Below are positions 54,201-64,000 of a DNA stretch of 64,000 nucleotides, in pieces. The position numbers were made by a program, and so were the translations under genes. The notes beneath the pieces are model-generated. The model was not told the DNA's origin. It saw only the letters and a program-made list of their open reading frames with translations, and did not search any database. The stretch's first letter is position 1. Each line of letters opens with the position of its first letter. Source of the DNA: Scortum barcoo (lineage: Eukaryota > Chordata > Actinopteri > Centrarchiformes > Terapontidae); contig CM041550.1 in assembly GCA_023238725.1 (NCBI GenBank), forward strand, positions 26,677,180 through 26,741,179, read 5' to 3'.

Positions 54201-57200
54201 TATATTCAGGGCCTAAGTGGTGGATTGACAGACCAATCGACAGAACCTAGAGCCAATGCCAAAGCCTAGAGCCCCACTGCTAGTGTAAATAAAAATGTAC
54301 TATGGACAGAGGTACATCAACACACACCACAAAAAAGAAAAAACAAACAAAGAAACCCTCTGTAAAAGAGGAGATGAGTCTTATGACAGTCCTTCGGGGG
54401 GAAAAGCCCTTTCTCTCCTCCTCAATGCTGACAATATCTTTGTTTATACAAAGCATGGAAGGATTACAGCCATGTACATTCCACCAATGAATACTTAATA
54501 CTTCTGGGTAACCTTTCAGCAAGATTTTGCAAGACACAAGTTTAATTTGTGAGCGTCAGTAAGCACCTAACAATGTGGTACAAATTTGCATGACCTCAAT
54601 ACTTCAACTGACAGTAGTATCTATCCACCATCTGCCTCATGCAACTAAAGCTGAGCTCTGGGATCTCATTGGATTGTGTAGTATGAATTATGGGCAAAGG
54701 AAGCTTGTATTGTCCTTCAGACAAGACAGTATACTTGATTTCCCAGACTAAGATAGTCTTTGAGTCAATGAGCGGCATCTTTATCTATTATATGGGGTAT
54801 AATCTTAGTGCTGGCCTGGTGTATCTTGAATCTTCTTCTCAACCATTAGCTGAGTGGTCGGGATCCTTAATGATTCTCCTAGTGTTAGTCTTACACCATT
54901 TGGAGTAAAATGTCCTTCAGGAGGGGTAGAGCACCACGACAGCCAGACCACTTTTTGCAATCCTGTTTTTCAATCCAGTGTTTTTCCTGTACCAGACAGT
55001 TAGGTTCTCCACAAGGCAGCTCTCAAAGGTGCAGGAATAGAAATTCCAAGCTCTATTTCTTAATTCTGAGATGTTTCAGGCATTGTAAGCTTTGTAACGC
55101 TTATATAAAAATGTTACATGCAGAGAATTACTAAACATGTTAACTTGTGTACATTCTTTCAAATGCTCAGAAGACTCAACATATTCAGACACTGAAACTA
55201 TTTGAATATTTGAAACCATGCACAGAGCACCTTATTTTTAATCACAAAATGTAGAGTTTTCTAGTTATTTATTAGACTTGCTTATTTCACATTGGCTTGA
55301 CTATAGGAAAACTTACCTCTGGACAGAAGGGTTAAATCATTTGGTCAAGACATTTTGCTTTAAGGCCTTCCTGTCAAACACAAAAAGTATAGATTAACTA
55401 AGCTTACTGAATTATGCCATTGAATTCAAAAGAATCAGGAAGCTAGTATGCCTCATGGCATTACTGGAAGTTATAAAAATTATTCAGAACCTGATCCATG
55501 ACGTCTCAAAGTGACTTTCTAATCTTCTAGCCAAGATGTGTGTATTCACAGACAGAATCCATAATTATATTATATTATATATTTTATATTTATATTATAT
55601 TTTCCTTGTTATATATGATTAGTCTTTATGTCTTATAATCATATATAATAGTCTACCTTTTCTCTCATACGATGCTGAACTGATCTCATACAACAGACAG
55701 GCGAGGCATCACAAGGTTGTCTCTTACTGGTGTTAAATCTTAGCCACAACAGTCTGATTAAATATCTTCTTTCTAGATTCCTTTTGCGCACGCAGACGAT
55801 GTAACCCTGAAACTATCTACTGAAAGTGGTTGACAAGACCTCACAATCCCTCCGCTCCCCACCTTTCCTTTGTTTGTATCCCATTATAAATATCTGTGCT
55901 TTTTCTGTTATCACTTGTGAGTCCTCATCTAGCTGAGCATACGCTCGGTTGTCTGAACAGCTCACCTTCTTGCAAGAATACATTAAAATATAAAAGACAC
56001 TCTGGTCAGGATCAATTCTCTTTATTTCCAGTACAGACTAAATATATTTTTCCACAACATGATGAAAATAATTAATTTTATTTATTTATCTAATTAACAC
56101 AAATTAAAGGAAGTGATAATTACTCAGAGTACTCCTGAAACCCCTTTTCTTTGAGCAGAAGTTCCTAAATATGCTTAAGTCTCACGCCCCAAACCTCCAC
56201 ATTCTTCTGTGAACAGATGCACATGGGCAGGAGTAAGCAGCTACAGCAGACTTTCATGTTTGGCAAGTCAGGTTTCTTATGTTAAACAAACTTTCTTTTC
56301 ATAGTGCCATCCTTCAGGAGCTCTGGTATGAGGTTTTTCCATGGAAGAGAGAGCAGATGGAAACCCATCAGAAAGACAGAAGACCAATGGAACAAAATAA
56401 GGAATTTTACACCTTGATTCAAGAGTGTGATCTCCTCTGGGATGGGGGGCACATGTCCCCCTCACAGATTTTCCAATTGAATAAATGTTTGTTAAATCAA
56501 AATCTATCATTGAATGATGCAACACAATGGTGACTGAGCCTACAGCCCACTGGTGCATTGCAGTATTGGTGTCTATGGTGACTTTCCGATAAAACGATGA
56601 GCAGCGTACATTTTGGCTTTTAACTAGGCTTTTACTGCAAAAGACTAAGCTCTTCAACTCACCTTTTCTGGTCTCTGCCAGTGTTGAAAGTAAACAGTTA
56701 CTGTGGCAGAACAAACAAACAAACAAAATAAAAGACTTATGACTACAGATGATAAAACTTAAACGTCAAAGTGTAGTGAGGTTGAACAACAGAACTGAGA
56801 CAATCAAACAGTCTGTGAGATTATAACTCTAAGGTTCTCTGAATGTTGTCCAGACTATTATATTTACAAATTATATTCCTTATTCTTTTGCTGGATATTA
56901 ATTTTGTGTATTTACAGATATTATCCCTGCATTTACACACAGCTTTGTTTTAAGTCAAGTGTTTTGACTGAGTTTGTAAGACATACACAGTGTACAGACA
57001 CAACAGGGATGACACAGACATACCGAATGAAGATGAAAAATAACAAGATAAAACAAGCAAGCAAACATCAACAAAACAAAACAATAACAGCCAAACCACT
57101 ACTATTAGATCCCTGCAGTGTGTATCTTTGTATTATTGAGAAAATGCATGACTTCGTAAACCTATCTGTCAACGGGGGGGGGGGAATAACTGTAAAGTCA

Positions 57201-60200
57201 CACATGTGAGGTTGTGCTTAAAAAAATGACACGAAACAAGTAGTCAAAAACAGTCAATTATACCCTTGACTCCAGTGGGTTAAAAGGATTCATTCACACA
57301 AGACACCTGGACCTGATGGCATCCCTGGCTGAGCTCTCGAAGGTGTGTGAGAATCAGTTGGAAGATGTTTGCATGGACATTTTCACATTTTTTTTACTGC
57401 TATACTTTGTATTCTCAACATGTTTTATGAAGCCCACCATTGTCTCTGTCCCAAAAAAGCCCAAAAGCCTCTGTCTGAACGACTACTACCAAGTTACACC
57501 CCCTCCCTTTTGAGATGTTTTGAGGGGTAAGTCAAAACCTGCGTTACCTCTTCCCTCCTGCTAATCACTTGACCAACTTTGGTTTGCCTACATGCCAAAC
57601 TGAGGATGACATCACCCTAACCCACCACACTGTACTCTTCCACCTGGACCAGAGAAATGAGGTGAGAATGCTGTTCACTGACTATGTCACAGGGAACCCC
57701 TGGGGTTTCCATGGGGCTCGTCCAGTGAGAAGCCAGAAATTTAAACCAAATTTCACACGTAGGTGAGATGTTGGAATTTGGTGCACTTCTCTGGACAGAA
57801 GGGCTGTAAAACCCCCTTTCTGACTCTAGTCAGGCTTCTCAGTTTCCATGTAGGCCTCTACAGGCTTCTCAGTTTCCATGTAGGCCTCTACAGGCTTCTC
57901 AGTTTCCATGTAGGCCTTTATTGTCTAAAGCACATGATATGACATCCCAACACTCCAGTATGGCATGGGGTTGAAACACCAGCCATGGCCCATTGGCTCA
58001 CTTTTAAAGACAAGAAAATCTCAAATAAGGAATTTTGTACTCTTTTTTGCAACAAGCTCTTCCAGGATTCTTTGTTAAAAATGTCATGTGGGGAGTAGGG
58101 GACTCTAATTATATTAGATCCCCCTACATGCACTGCAATCACTGTTTGTAGGTTGAAGGCTGATGATTGGCGATCGAAAAGCTTTAACATATCGTCCAAC
58201 TCTACTGCCCCTCTCCAACAGCGGGACTATGGCAGAGAGAAACAGCAGCTTTGGCGTTCAATCAGCAAGGAACCTGACCTGGACTCACGACACCAACTCT
58301 GTCATAAATATGGCAAGACAATGGCAAACACTGACATTGGAAATCTAGAGAACTATCTCTAACTATCACATGTAGCTCTTGGTGGATGGAGGCCTATTCT
58401 TGATTGTGAGTGTTTATTTGACTCTCTATCTTCATGTTCATGCTCCACAGAACTCAGGAAAATACTATGATAATTTGAGTTGAGATAATTTTATTGTGAT
58501 ATTTCATATCATCTAAGGACTGTTACAACAGTCATCTATAAAAACATTTGTGTGTAAAACACACATACCCATGGCACACCCATTGCTCCCTTTTGAGCTC
58601 AGAATCCCACTGTGGGGCCACCCTGGGCATACCACTGTGTGACTTCAGTCCAAACAGAAACATGAACATCTTCAACATGACCCTAGCAGCTATCTCCACT
58701 CTCTGTAGCTGATGTAGCAGAGCCACTATGTGTTAATCTGACAAACATCATAATGCATGAAACTAGGTAGAGCACAACTGAATTCACTAGCTTGGCTAGA
58801 AATCACTTTCAGTGTATTGAGATCAGGCCACATAACATTGAATCATCAGAAACAGATGTGTGAATAGTAATTTCCCCTGAGGAATAAGTCTTCACTCTAC
58901 TCCTAATATCTGTTTTGTTAATCACCAACCTAGGTAGAAAAACAGCTAAATTTGTGGCAGATATCCTCCTGGGCAGAGTGAGTGCACACTCTTCTCATTT
59001 TTTACGTCAACAACTGAATTCTTGGTTAAATGTGGAATGGGAGAAAAAACAACTCAATGCCCAACTCATTTAAGTTGCATATAAATTAGTTTGTATAAAT
59101 AATAATATAGCCAACAGTTAGAGAAGGCAGGCAACAATGATTCTCCTCTACTGGACCAGTATGAGTGTGTATGTTGAATGGTGTGGTCGGAGCATTTCAT
59201 ATGTTGGCTCCAGTGAAATTCGACTCTTAGTTTATATCCAGAGCTCCAGAGCTGGGGCTTTGCCTACATTCCAGACATACAGCGTCACAGTCTTTCTGTG
59301 GAACTTGCTAGTGTTGGATAAACTACAGCTTACACCCATGCTTCACAACAGGCAGCCCACCCACCTATGAGTCAGGGAGTCCAACATTTTGCATTCCCCT
59401 ATTTTTAAGGCTGGGGGTAGACTCAATTACCCCAATCGCTCCCCTCATAACCAAGCCCTCCTCAGAATCTGGACTGATTTGACAAAAATCTAAAAAACCC
59501 AACTGAAACTGATCCATGACCACGATTATGCTCACCAAGAGTTTTAGGAACATTGTCCCGAGTCACAATAGCTCTGCAGCACAAAACATGAGCTTTTTAG
59601 ATATATTAAGATATTTATGCCATAGATTCATTTTCTAGTCAAAACCTGGTAGTATGTACATTACCCACAATGCAATTTAACCACCAACAGATTTGGGTGT
59701 GTTAGCTAGTAGTGGCTAAAGCCTCCAGCCTGCAGCAGAGATCAAGATATAGAGGTCATATAGAGGTCTGGTAAGCTCACTTTAATCTAACTCCACACCC
59801 ACAGCAAGCACTGACTCAAGTCCGTCGACCCAAACTGATTCTGAGGATCAGTCCAGATGGCTGACCCAGGTGTATATTAATAAATTGGTATCAGCTAAAA
59901 GTGAACTAATTTGGCTGGATCCCTAAGTGAAAATTAGAGTTACCATAGCAGCCAAACAAATATATATATTGGGGGTGGGTAAGTTAACAGGTTATTATCA
60001 TTATTTTATCACACATTAGCGCTAGTGATGTATCATTTGCAAATGAGAGCCGACTCCTGTCGGGGAGAGTCAAATCTTCAACCGCTCCTGCTAAGCTCTG
60101 CTGAGAATTTATGCAGGCAGTGGCGGGACTTTATTTTGATGGGCACACCATCACATGCAATCACATGCATGGACAGACTAGTATCATACTATTATATAAA

Positions 60201-63200
60201 AGAAGGAAGGGGAACAGATGCTCCAAAGACAAGCGAGTGTAGTGGTACAGGCCAGCCAGGTCACTGGCTTTGAATACACATACAGACAAAACATGGGTCA
60301 CAGGAGGAGTGGAATATTGATCAGTATTGGCTTGGGATGGGTGTCATTATGTGTCTCAACCAATCAGATCATTTGGGGTGGGCCTAAGACTGCAGCAGCA
60401 CTCACATGAACCGGACAAGAACTGGTGGGGACAGAAAATTGGAGATAGGTACCGAACTCTTACATAAACATATTCATTTCAAATCTCTTCCAGACGGCGG
60501 AGTTGATAGAACCTGTTAAAAGAAAAATATTACCAAAAAGAAAAAAAAAAAGTGCTGTTAAAAAGCATCTTATTTGTTAAAAGTGTTTGCAAACCAAATG
60601 TTATTGCACTTTTGTTCAAATAGCAGTACTTTTAAAATAAAAGTGCACAATACACTACTTTTGAATTCATTCAATGCAATTAATTATTAATTATTCATTA
60701 GTAATGATTAATTAATGTGATTAACCTTCTGCAAATAATTGCAGAAAATCATGCAATTAATCGCGATTAAAAATTTTAATCGTTGCCCAGCACACTAATA
60801 TACAATGGTGTGAAAAAGTGTTTGCCCCCTTCCTGATTTCTTATTTTTTTGCATGTTTGTCACACTTAAATGTTTCAGATCATCAAACAAATTTAAATAT
60901 TAGTCAAAGACAACACAAGTAAACACAAAATGCAGTTTTTAAATGAAGGTTTTTATTATTAAGGGAGAAAAAAAATCCAAACCTACATGGCCCTGTGTGA
61001 AAAAGTGATTGCCCCCCTGTTAAAACATAACTTAACTGTGGTTTATGACAACCTGAGTTCAATTTCTCTAGCCACACCCAGGCCTGATTACTGCCACACC
61101 TGTTCTCAATCAAAAAAATCACTTAAATAGGACCTGCCTGACAAAGTGAAGTAGACCAAAAGATCCTCAAAAGCTAGACATCATGCTGAGATCCAAAGAA
61201 ATTCAGGAACAAATGAGAAAGAAAGTAACTTGAGATCTATCAGTCTGGAAAAGATTATAAAGCCATTTCAAAAGCTTTGGGACTCCAGCAAACCACAGTG
61301 AGAGCCATTATTGTCCACAAATGGCGAAAACATGGAACAGTGGTGAACCTTCCCAGGAGTGGCCGGCTGACCAAAATTACCCCAAGAGCGCAGCGACAAC
61401 TCATTCCAAGAGGTCACAAAAGACCCCACAACAACATCCAAAGAACTGCAGGCCTCACTTGCCTCAGTTAAGGTCACTGTTCATGACTCCACCATAAAAA
61501 AGAGACTGGGCAAAAATGGCCTGCATGGCAGAGTTCCAAGACGAAAAACCACTGCTGAGCAAAACATTAAACATTAAGGCTCGTCTGATTTTTGCTAGAA
61601 AACATCTTGATGATCCCCAAGACTTTTGGGGAAAATACTCTTTGGACTGACAAGACAAAAGTTGAACTTTTTGGAAGGTGTGTGTCCCATTACATCTGGT
61701 AAAAGTAAAAGCAAAAGTAACACCGCATTTCAGAAAAAGAACATCATACCAACAGTAAAATATGGTGGTGGTAGTGTGATGGTCTGGGGCTGTTTTGCTG
61801 CTTCAGGACCTGGAAGACTTGCTGTGATAAATGGAACCATGAATTCTGCTGTCTACCAAAAAATCCTGAAGGAGAATGTCCGGCCATCTCTTCGTGACCT
61901 CAAGATGAAATGAACTTGGGTTCTGCAGCAGGACAATGATCCAAAACACACCAGCAAGTCCACCTCTGAATGGCTGAAGGAAAAACAAAATGAAGAACTT
62001 TGGAGTGGCCTAGTCAAAGTCCTGACCTGAATCCTATTGAGATGCTGTGACATGACCTTAAAAAGGCGGTTCAATGCTCGAAAACCCTCCAATGTGGCTG
62101 AATTACAACAATTCTGCAAAGATGAGTGGGCCAAAATTCCTCCACAGCGCTGTAAAAGACTCATTGCAAGTTATCGCAAACACTTGATTGCAGTTTGTTG
62201 CTGCTAAGGGCAGCCCAACCAGTTATTAGGTTTAGGGGGCAATCACTTTTTCACACAGGGCCATGTAGGTTTGTATTTTTTTTTTTTCTCCCTTAATAAT
62301 AAGAAGCTTCATTTAAAAACTGCATTTTGTGTTTACTTGTGTTGTCTTTGACTAATATTTAAATTTGTTTGTTGATCTGAAACATTTAAGTGTGACAAAC
62401 ATGCAAAAAAACAAGAAATCAGGAAGGGGGCAAACACTTTTTCACACCACCACTGTATACACATGCATGCACACACACACGAGAGAGAGAGAGAGAGAGG
62501 AAGAGGTCCATTAGCCATTATTAAAATCCTTCAACTGCAACACAGCAATAACCAGAATATAATTTTAGCATTGCATTGGTCCAGTGATAATGTCCAAATT
62601 ACATCTTCCCATTGTCCACCAATTTATTGTACGTGAGTACGATGAACTGGCAGTAAGTAATAAATAGCATGGATAGATTAATAGCATATTAGAAAAGAAA
62701 TTATAATGTGCAAAGTGCAAACTACTTTGAAACAAATCACTAAAAAAATAACATTTAGGTCTTTTCAACAGAATCCCAACGTCCTTTTTTCAGATGTACG
62801 CTTTCTTTTTTTCCCCTATAAACAAGAAGGCCTGTCACTAAATGACAAAGTTAAATAATTGGTCATGTTGAAGATTCCTCATTGGCTCTTTTAAAATAAA
62901 TATGTGGAATGGTGATTATGCATTTTACATAACACTATGGGCACAGCCACAGCCACTACCACTAATTCTCCCAGATACACCATGTGACAGTTCTGAGTGT
63001 GTAAGGAGATAACCTCAGAGAAAGGGAATTTGACCAATAACCCACTTCGTAAAAATTAATCTTCCAAAAAACGAGGCTATCCCATCTTTTCTGAAAGGGG
63101 TTAGAGTGAAGGTTAAAATTAGATTTGTTCGATAATTTCTAAAAGCGCATTATTGTATTTATTAATCTCTCATGATGGATGGGTGGCTGACAATCTTATA

Positions 63201-64000
63201 GCATACATCAGATTATTAGTGGATTCTTGCTTAATAAAAATGATGCACACACACACAAACACAGACACACACACCCAGAGAGAGAGAGAGAGGACTCAAA
63301 AATAAAGGGGTCATTTGAGGTGTTTTTGCTGAATACTTAAAACAAATATATTCGCCCCCATTACCAACTTCTTAAGTAATCTGAAGAGGGTCAACACCAC
63401 AAAAACAACTAAAGGGAAAGTTGTTGATGAAAAAAGTCAGTCATATTACATAGTACACATAATTATGTACTCATGTGTTGAATAATAATGTGTTAATGTT
63501 ACCAGGCTATATGGTTTGAGGATTATGTTTGTAAATCGATGTTTAAATAAAAAATTTGATATTTCACTTCAAAGACGCTAATTCAACATGCCTGCTGAAT
63601 GGTGGGTCTCACACCTTGTTTTACCTGCTCTTCATTCACAGAACTGCCCCACTGGATACGGAAAATAAAGTAGGACTAGTGCCGGCTTCTTTTAGGAAGG
63701 ACTGGCTGACGCCCATGCCATCACAGTGTGGGAGTGTCCTCACCTGAAGTGTCCCACAGCTGGAGCTCCACTCTCTGCATGTCCAGCTCGAAACTGGCCG
63801 TGTAGTTTTCAAACACCGTGGGCACGTAGCACTGCGGAGACACCTTCGGTCAGTGTGCGGCCGTGTGAACAAGCAGGGCTGTGACACATGACATTCATAG
63901 TTCTCACCTCAGGGAAGCAGTCTTTGGCGAACACGTTCAACAGAGCGCTTTTCCCACACTCACTGTCTCCTACAACCACTATTTTGCATTTGACGTTCGC
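51295..64000 (-). CDS. rnd3: Rho family GTPase 3 (Rnd3/RhoE), 5' end outside window
   Basis: Constitutively GTP-bound, GTPase-deficient Rho protein that antagonises RhoA/ROCK. Exons in transcript order: 64000-63908 (partial), 63831-63744, 52786-52677, 52347-52222, 51537-51295. They encode 219 residues. About 20 N-terminal residues, including the start codon, lie beyond the right edge. Seen: P-loop GDSECGKS; effector region YVPTVFENYTASFE; G3 DTSGSSYYDN, which has Ser where active GTPases have Gln; SYPDADAVLICFDISRPETL; G4-like [26 protein letters not shown]; a basic tail; and the CAAX box CAIM (Met end, hence farnesylation expected). The [14 protein letters not shown] block and KAKSCAIM tail fit RND3 better than RND1 or RND2. 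Intron 2 is about 10.9 kb and holds several mobile elements. Residues TDLFTRSHNRQAPVSYDQ are 3 shorter than the human counterpart. Confidence 0.93.
51800..52167. mobile_element. Truncated Tc1-like element
   Basis: Begins 'cactaccagtcaaaagtttg' after a TA at 51798-51799, a well-known fish Tc1-family end. It continues to 'tagccaccttttgatttgat' (about 51989) and ends in the inverted form of that word ('tcaaatcaaaaggtggcta', 52149-52167). The rest of the right inverted repeat is missing. It lies in the rnd3 intron between exons 4 and 5. Confidence 0.8.
53139..53304 (+). other. Orphan exon-like ORF, opposite strand in rnd3 intron
   Basis: A T-rich tract and TATCAG acceptor (ending 53138) precede an open frame that runs to ACAG with a gtaggt donor at 53305. 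The 166 nt would be a phase 0 to phase 1 exon of 55 codons. It starts LSEKSDFCVKIEAIKNVFAD and contains DGNITKTNISACLV, with two N-x-T/S sites. I do not recognise it with confidence. The 'LTDGNIT' helical style loosely recalls the GAIN region of adhesion GPCRs. No flanking exon on the plus strand was found, so it may be a relic exon or a nested gene. Confidence 0.4.
53305..56270. other. rnd3 intron 2, nothing recognised
   Basis: AT-rich intron sequence. An AT-repeat patch lies near 55565-55605. The short ORFs have no family resemblance. Confidence 0.5.
56280..56530. repeat. Possible dispersed repeat
   Basis: Overlapping ORFs on both strands (56279-56533 plus; 56726-56277 minus), built around 'ggagctctggtatgaggttt' and 'agatggaaacccatcagaaa'. 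These feel like a repeated fish sequence rather than a gene. Identity unknown. Confidence 0.3.
57296..57740 (+). mobile_element. L2-like LINE reverse-transcriptase relic
   Basis: Plus-strand frames read, in order, TPGPDGIPG (57306-57332), TIVSVPKKPKSLCLNDYYQV (57438-57497), then HHTVLFHLDQRNEVRMLFTDY (about 57624-57686). These match the order of the reverse-transcriptase blocks PGPDGI, PVPKK-NDYRPV and LDK-VRMLFIDY of L2/CR1-like LINEs. Frame is lost between blocks. Sits in rnd3 intron 2. Confidence 0.8.
57831..57920. repeat. 30-bp tandem repeat, three copies
   Basis: Three head-to-tail 30-bp units starting 'caggcttctcagtttccatg' at 57831, 57861 and 57891. The first two are identical and the third differs near its end. 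Minisatellite-like. Confidence 0.95.
57921..60680. other. rnd3 intron 2, nothing firmly recognised
   Basis: Mixed sequence with scattered short ORFs on both strands (for example 58153-58362) that resemble no family I know. Some of it is probably old transposon sequence. Confidence 0.4.
60690..60800. repeat. 'Taatcgcgattaa' dispersed repeat fragment
   Basis: Contains 'attaatcgcgattaaaaatt' and 'ttaatcgttgcccagca', wording found in many fish and other animal repeats. The Tc1 element at 60801 appears to abut or interrupt it. Confidence 0.5.
60801..62457 (+). mobile_element. Tc1-like transposon with long terminal inverted repeats
   Basis: TA duplications at 60801-60802 and 62456-62457. Left arm 60803-61020 and right arm 62228-62455 are inverted repeats of about 220 bp: both include 'gtgtgaaaaagtgtttgccc' outside and 'gccctgtgtgaaaaagtgat' inside. 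Within each arm the GTGTGAAAAAGTG word occurs twice, the IR/DR layout in which transposase binding sites are paired. In rnd3 intron 2. Confidence 0.92.
61183..62207 (+). pseudogene. Broken Tc1 transposase
   Basis: Begins MLRSKEIQEQMRKKV then hits a stop. Later pieces in shifted frames show the helix-turn-helix (VVNLPRSGRLTKI), WTDKTKVELF with the first catalytic Asp, YGGGSVMVWGCFAASGPGRL, QQDNDPKHT and SPDLNPIE with the remaining acidic residues. Several frameshifts and in-frame stops make it inactive. It is from a different Tc1 subfamily than 15895-16846. Confidence 0.88.
62468..62500. repeat. (CA)n(GA)n microsatellite
   Basis: Compound dinucleotide repeat just outside the Tc1 element, in rnd3 intron 2. 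Confidence 0.9.
63246..63293. repeat. (CA)n / (GA)n microsatellite
   Basis: Interrupted CA run followed by GA run, in rnd3 intron 2. About 450 bp downstream of exon 2 of the window. Confidence 0.9.

Noticed and set aside
57831..57920. CRISPR-like repeat array
   Set aside because: The units are directly adjacent without spacers and the DNA is vertebrate; it is a minisatellite.
1..64000. tRNA, rRNA or snRNA genes
   Set aside because: No intact A/B-box pair with a cloverleaf or other RNA signature was noticed, apart from the SINE head at 19106. A covariance-model scan would be decisive.

Overview
The window is teleost-like vertebrate nuclear DNA. It has spliced genes with GT-AG introns, AT-rich non-coding sequence, many microsatellites, and typical fish repeats: Tc1-like transposons, DANA/Mermaid-type SINEs, L2-like and other LINEs, and a Ty3/gypsy relic. 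I saw no bacterial operon, CRISPR array, tRNA or rRNA gene. I read exons by translating the sequence and matching splice sites and reading phase, with recall of the protein families and no database search.

There are four protein-coding genes. (1) 491-18392, plus strand: an integrin beta subunit closest to beta-2 (itgb2-like), 15 coding exons, about 780 residues. (2) 22098-34847, minus strand: ubxn4 (erasin), 13 coding exons, about 525 residues. (3) 40584-48560, plus strand: nmi, the N-myc and STAT interactor, 9 coding exons, about 385 residues. (4) 51295-64000, minus strand: an rnd3-type atypical Rho GTPase, 5 exons in the window, with its 5' end beyond the right edge. itgb2-like and ubxn4 converge on 18393-22097, ubxn4 and nmi diverge from 34848-40583, and nmi and rnd3 converge on 48561-51294.

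The genes do not form one pathway: leukocyte-type adhesion, ER-associated degradation, interferon signalling and actin/Rho regulation. In human, UBXN4, NMI and RND3 all lie on 2q21-q23, so this looks like a conserved block. The integrin is the unexpected neighbour, because human ITGB2 is on chromosome 21.

Introns and intergenic DNA are full of mobile-element debris: a 5' part of a LINE in integrin intron 2, one dead Tc1 in integrin intron 13, another with about 220-bp terminal repeats in the long rnd3 intron, a TTAA-flanked 2.9-kb DNA transposon in nmi intron 2, and a SINE with a perfect 13-bp target-site duplication.

I found no clear undescribed system. The best leads are an orphan exon-like ORF inside the rnd3 intron (53139-53304), two microsatellites that form the 3' splice-site tract of coding exons in nmi and ubxn4, an IRF/ISRE-like element upstream of nmi, and a perfect 17-bp hairpin between nmi and rnd3.
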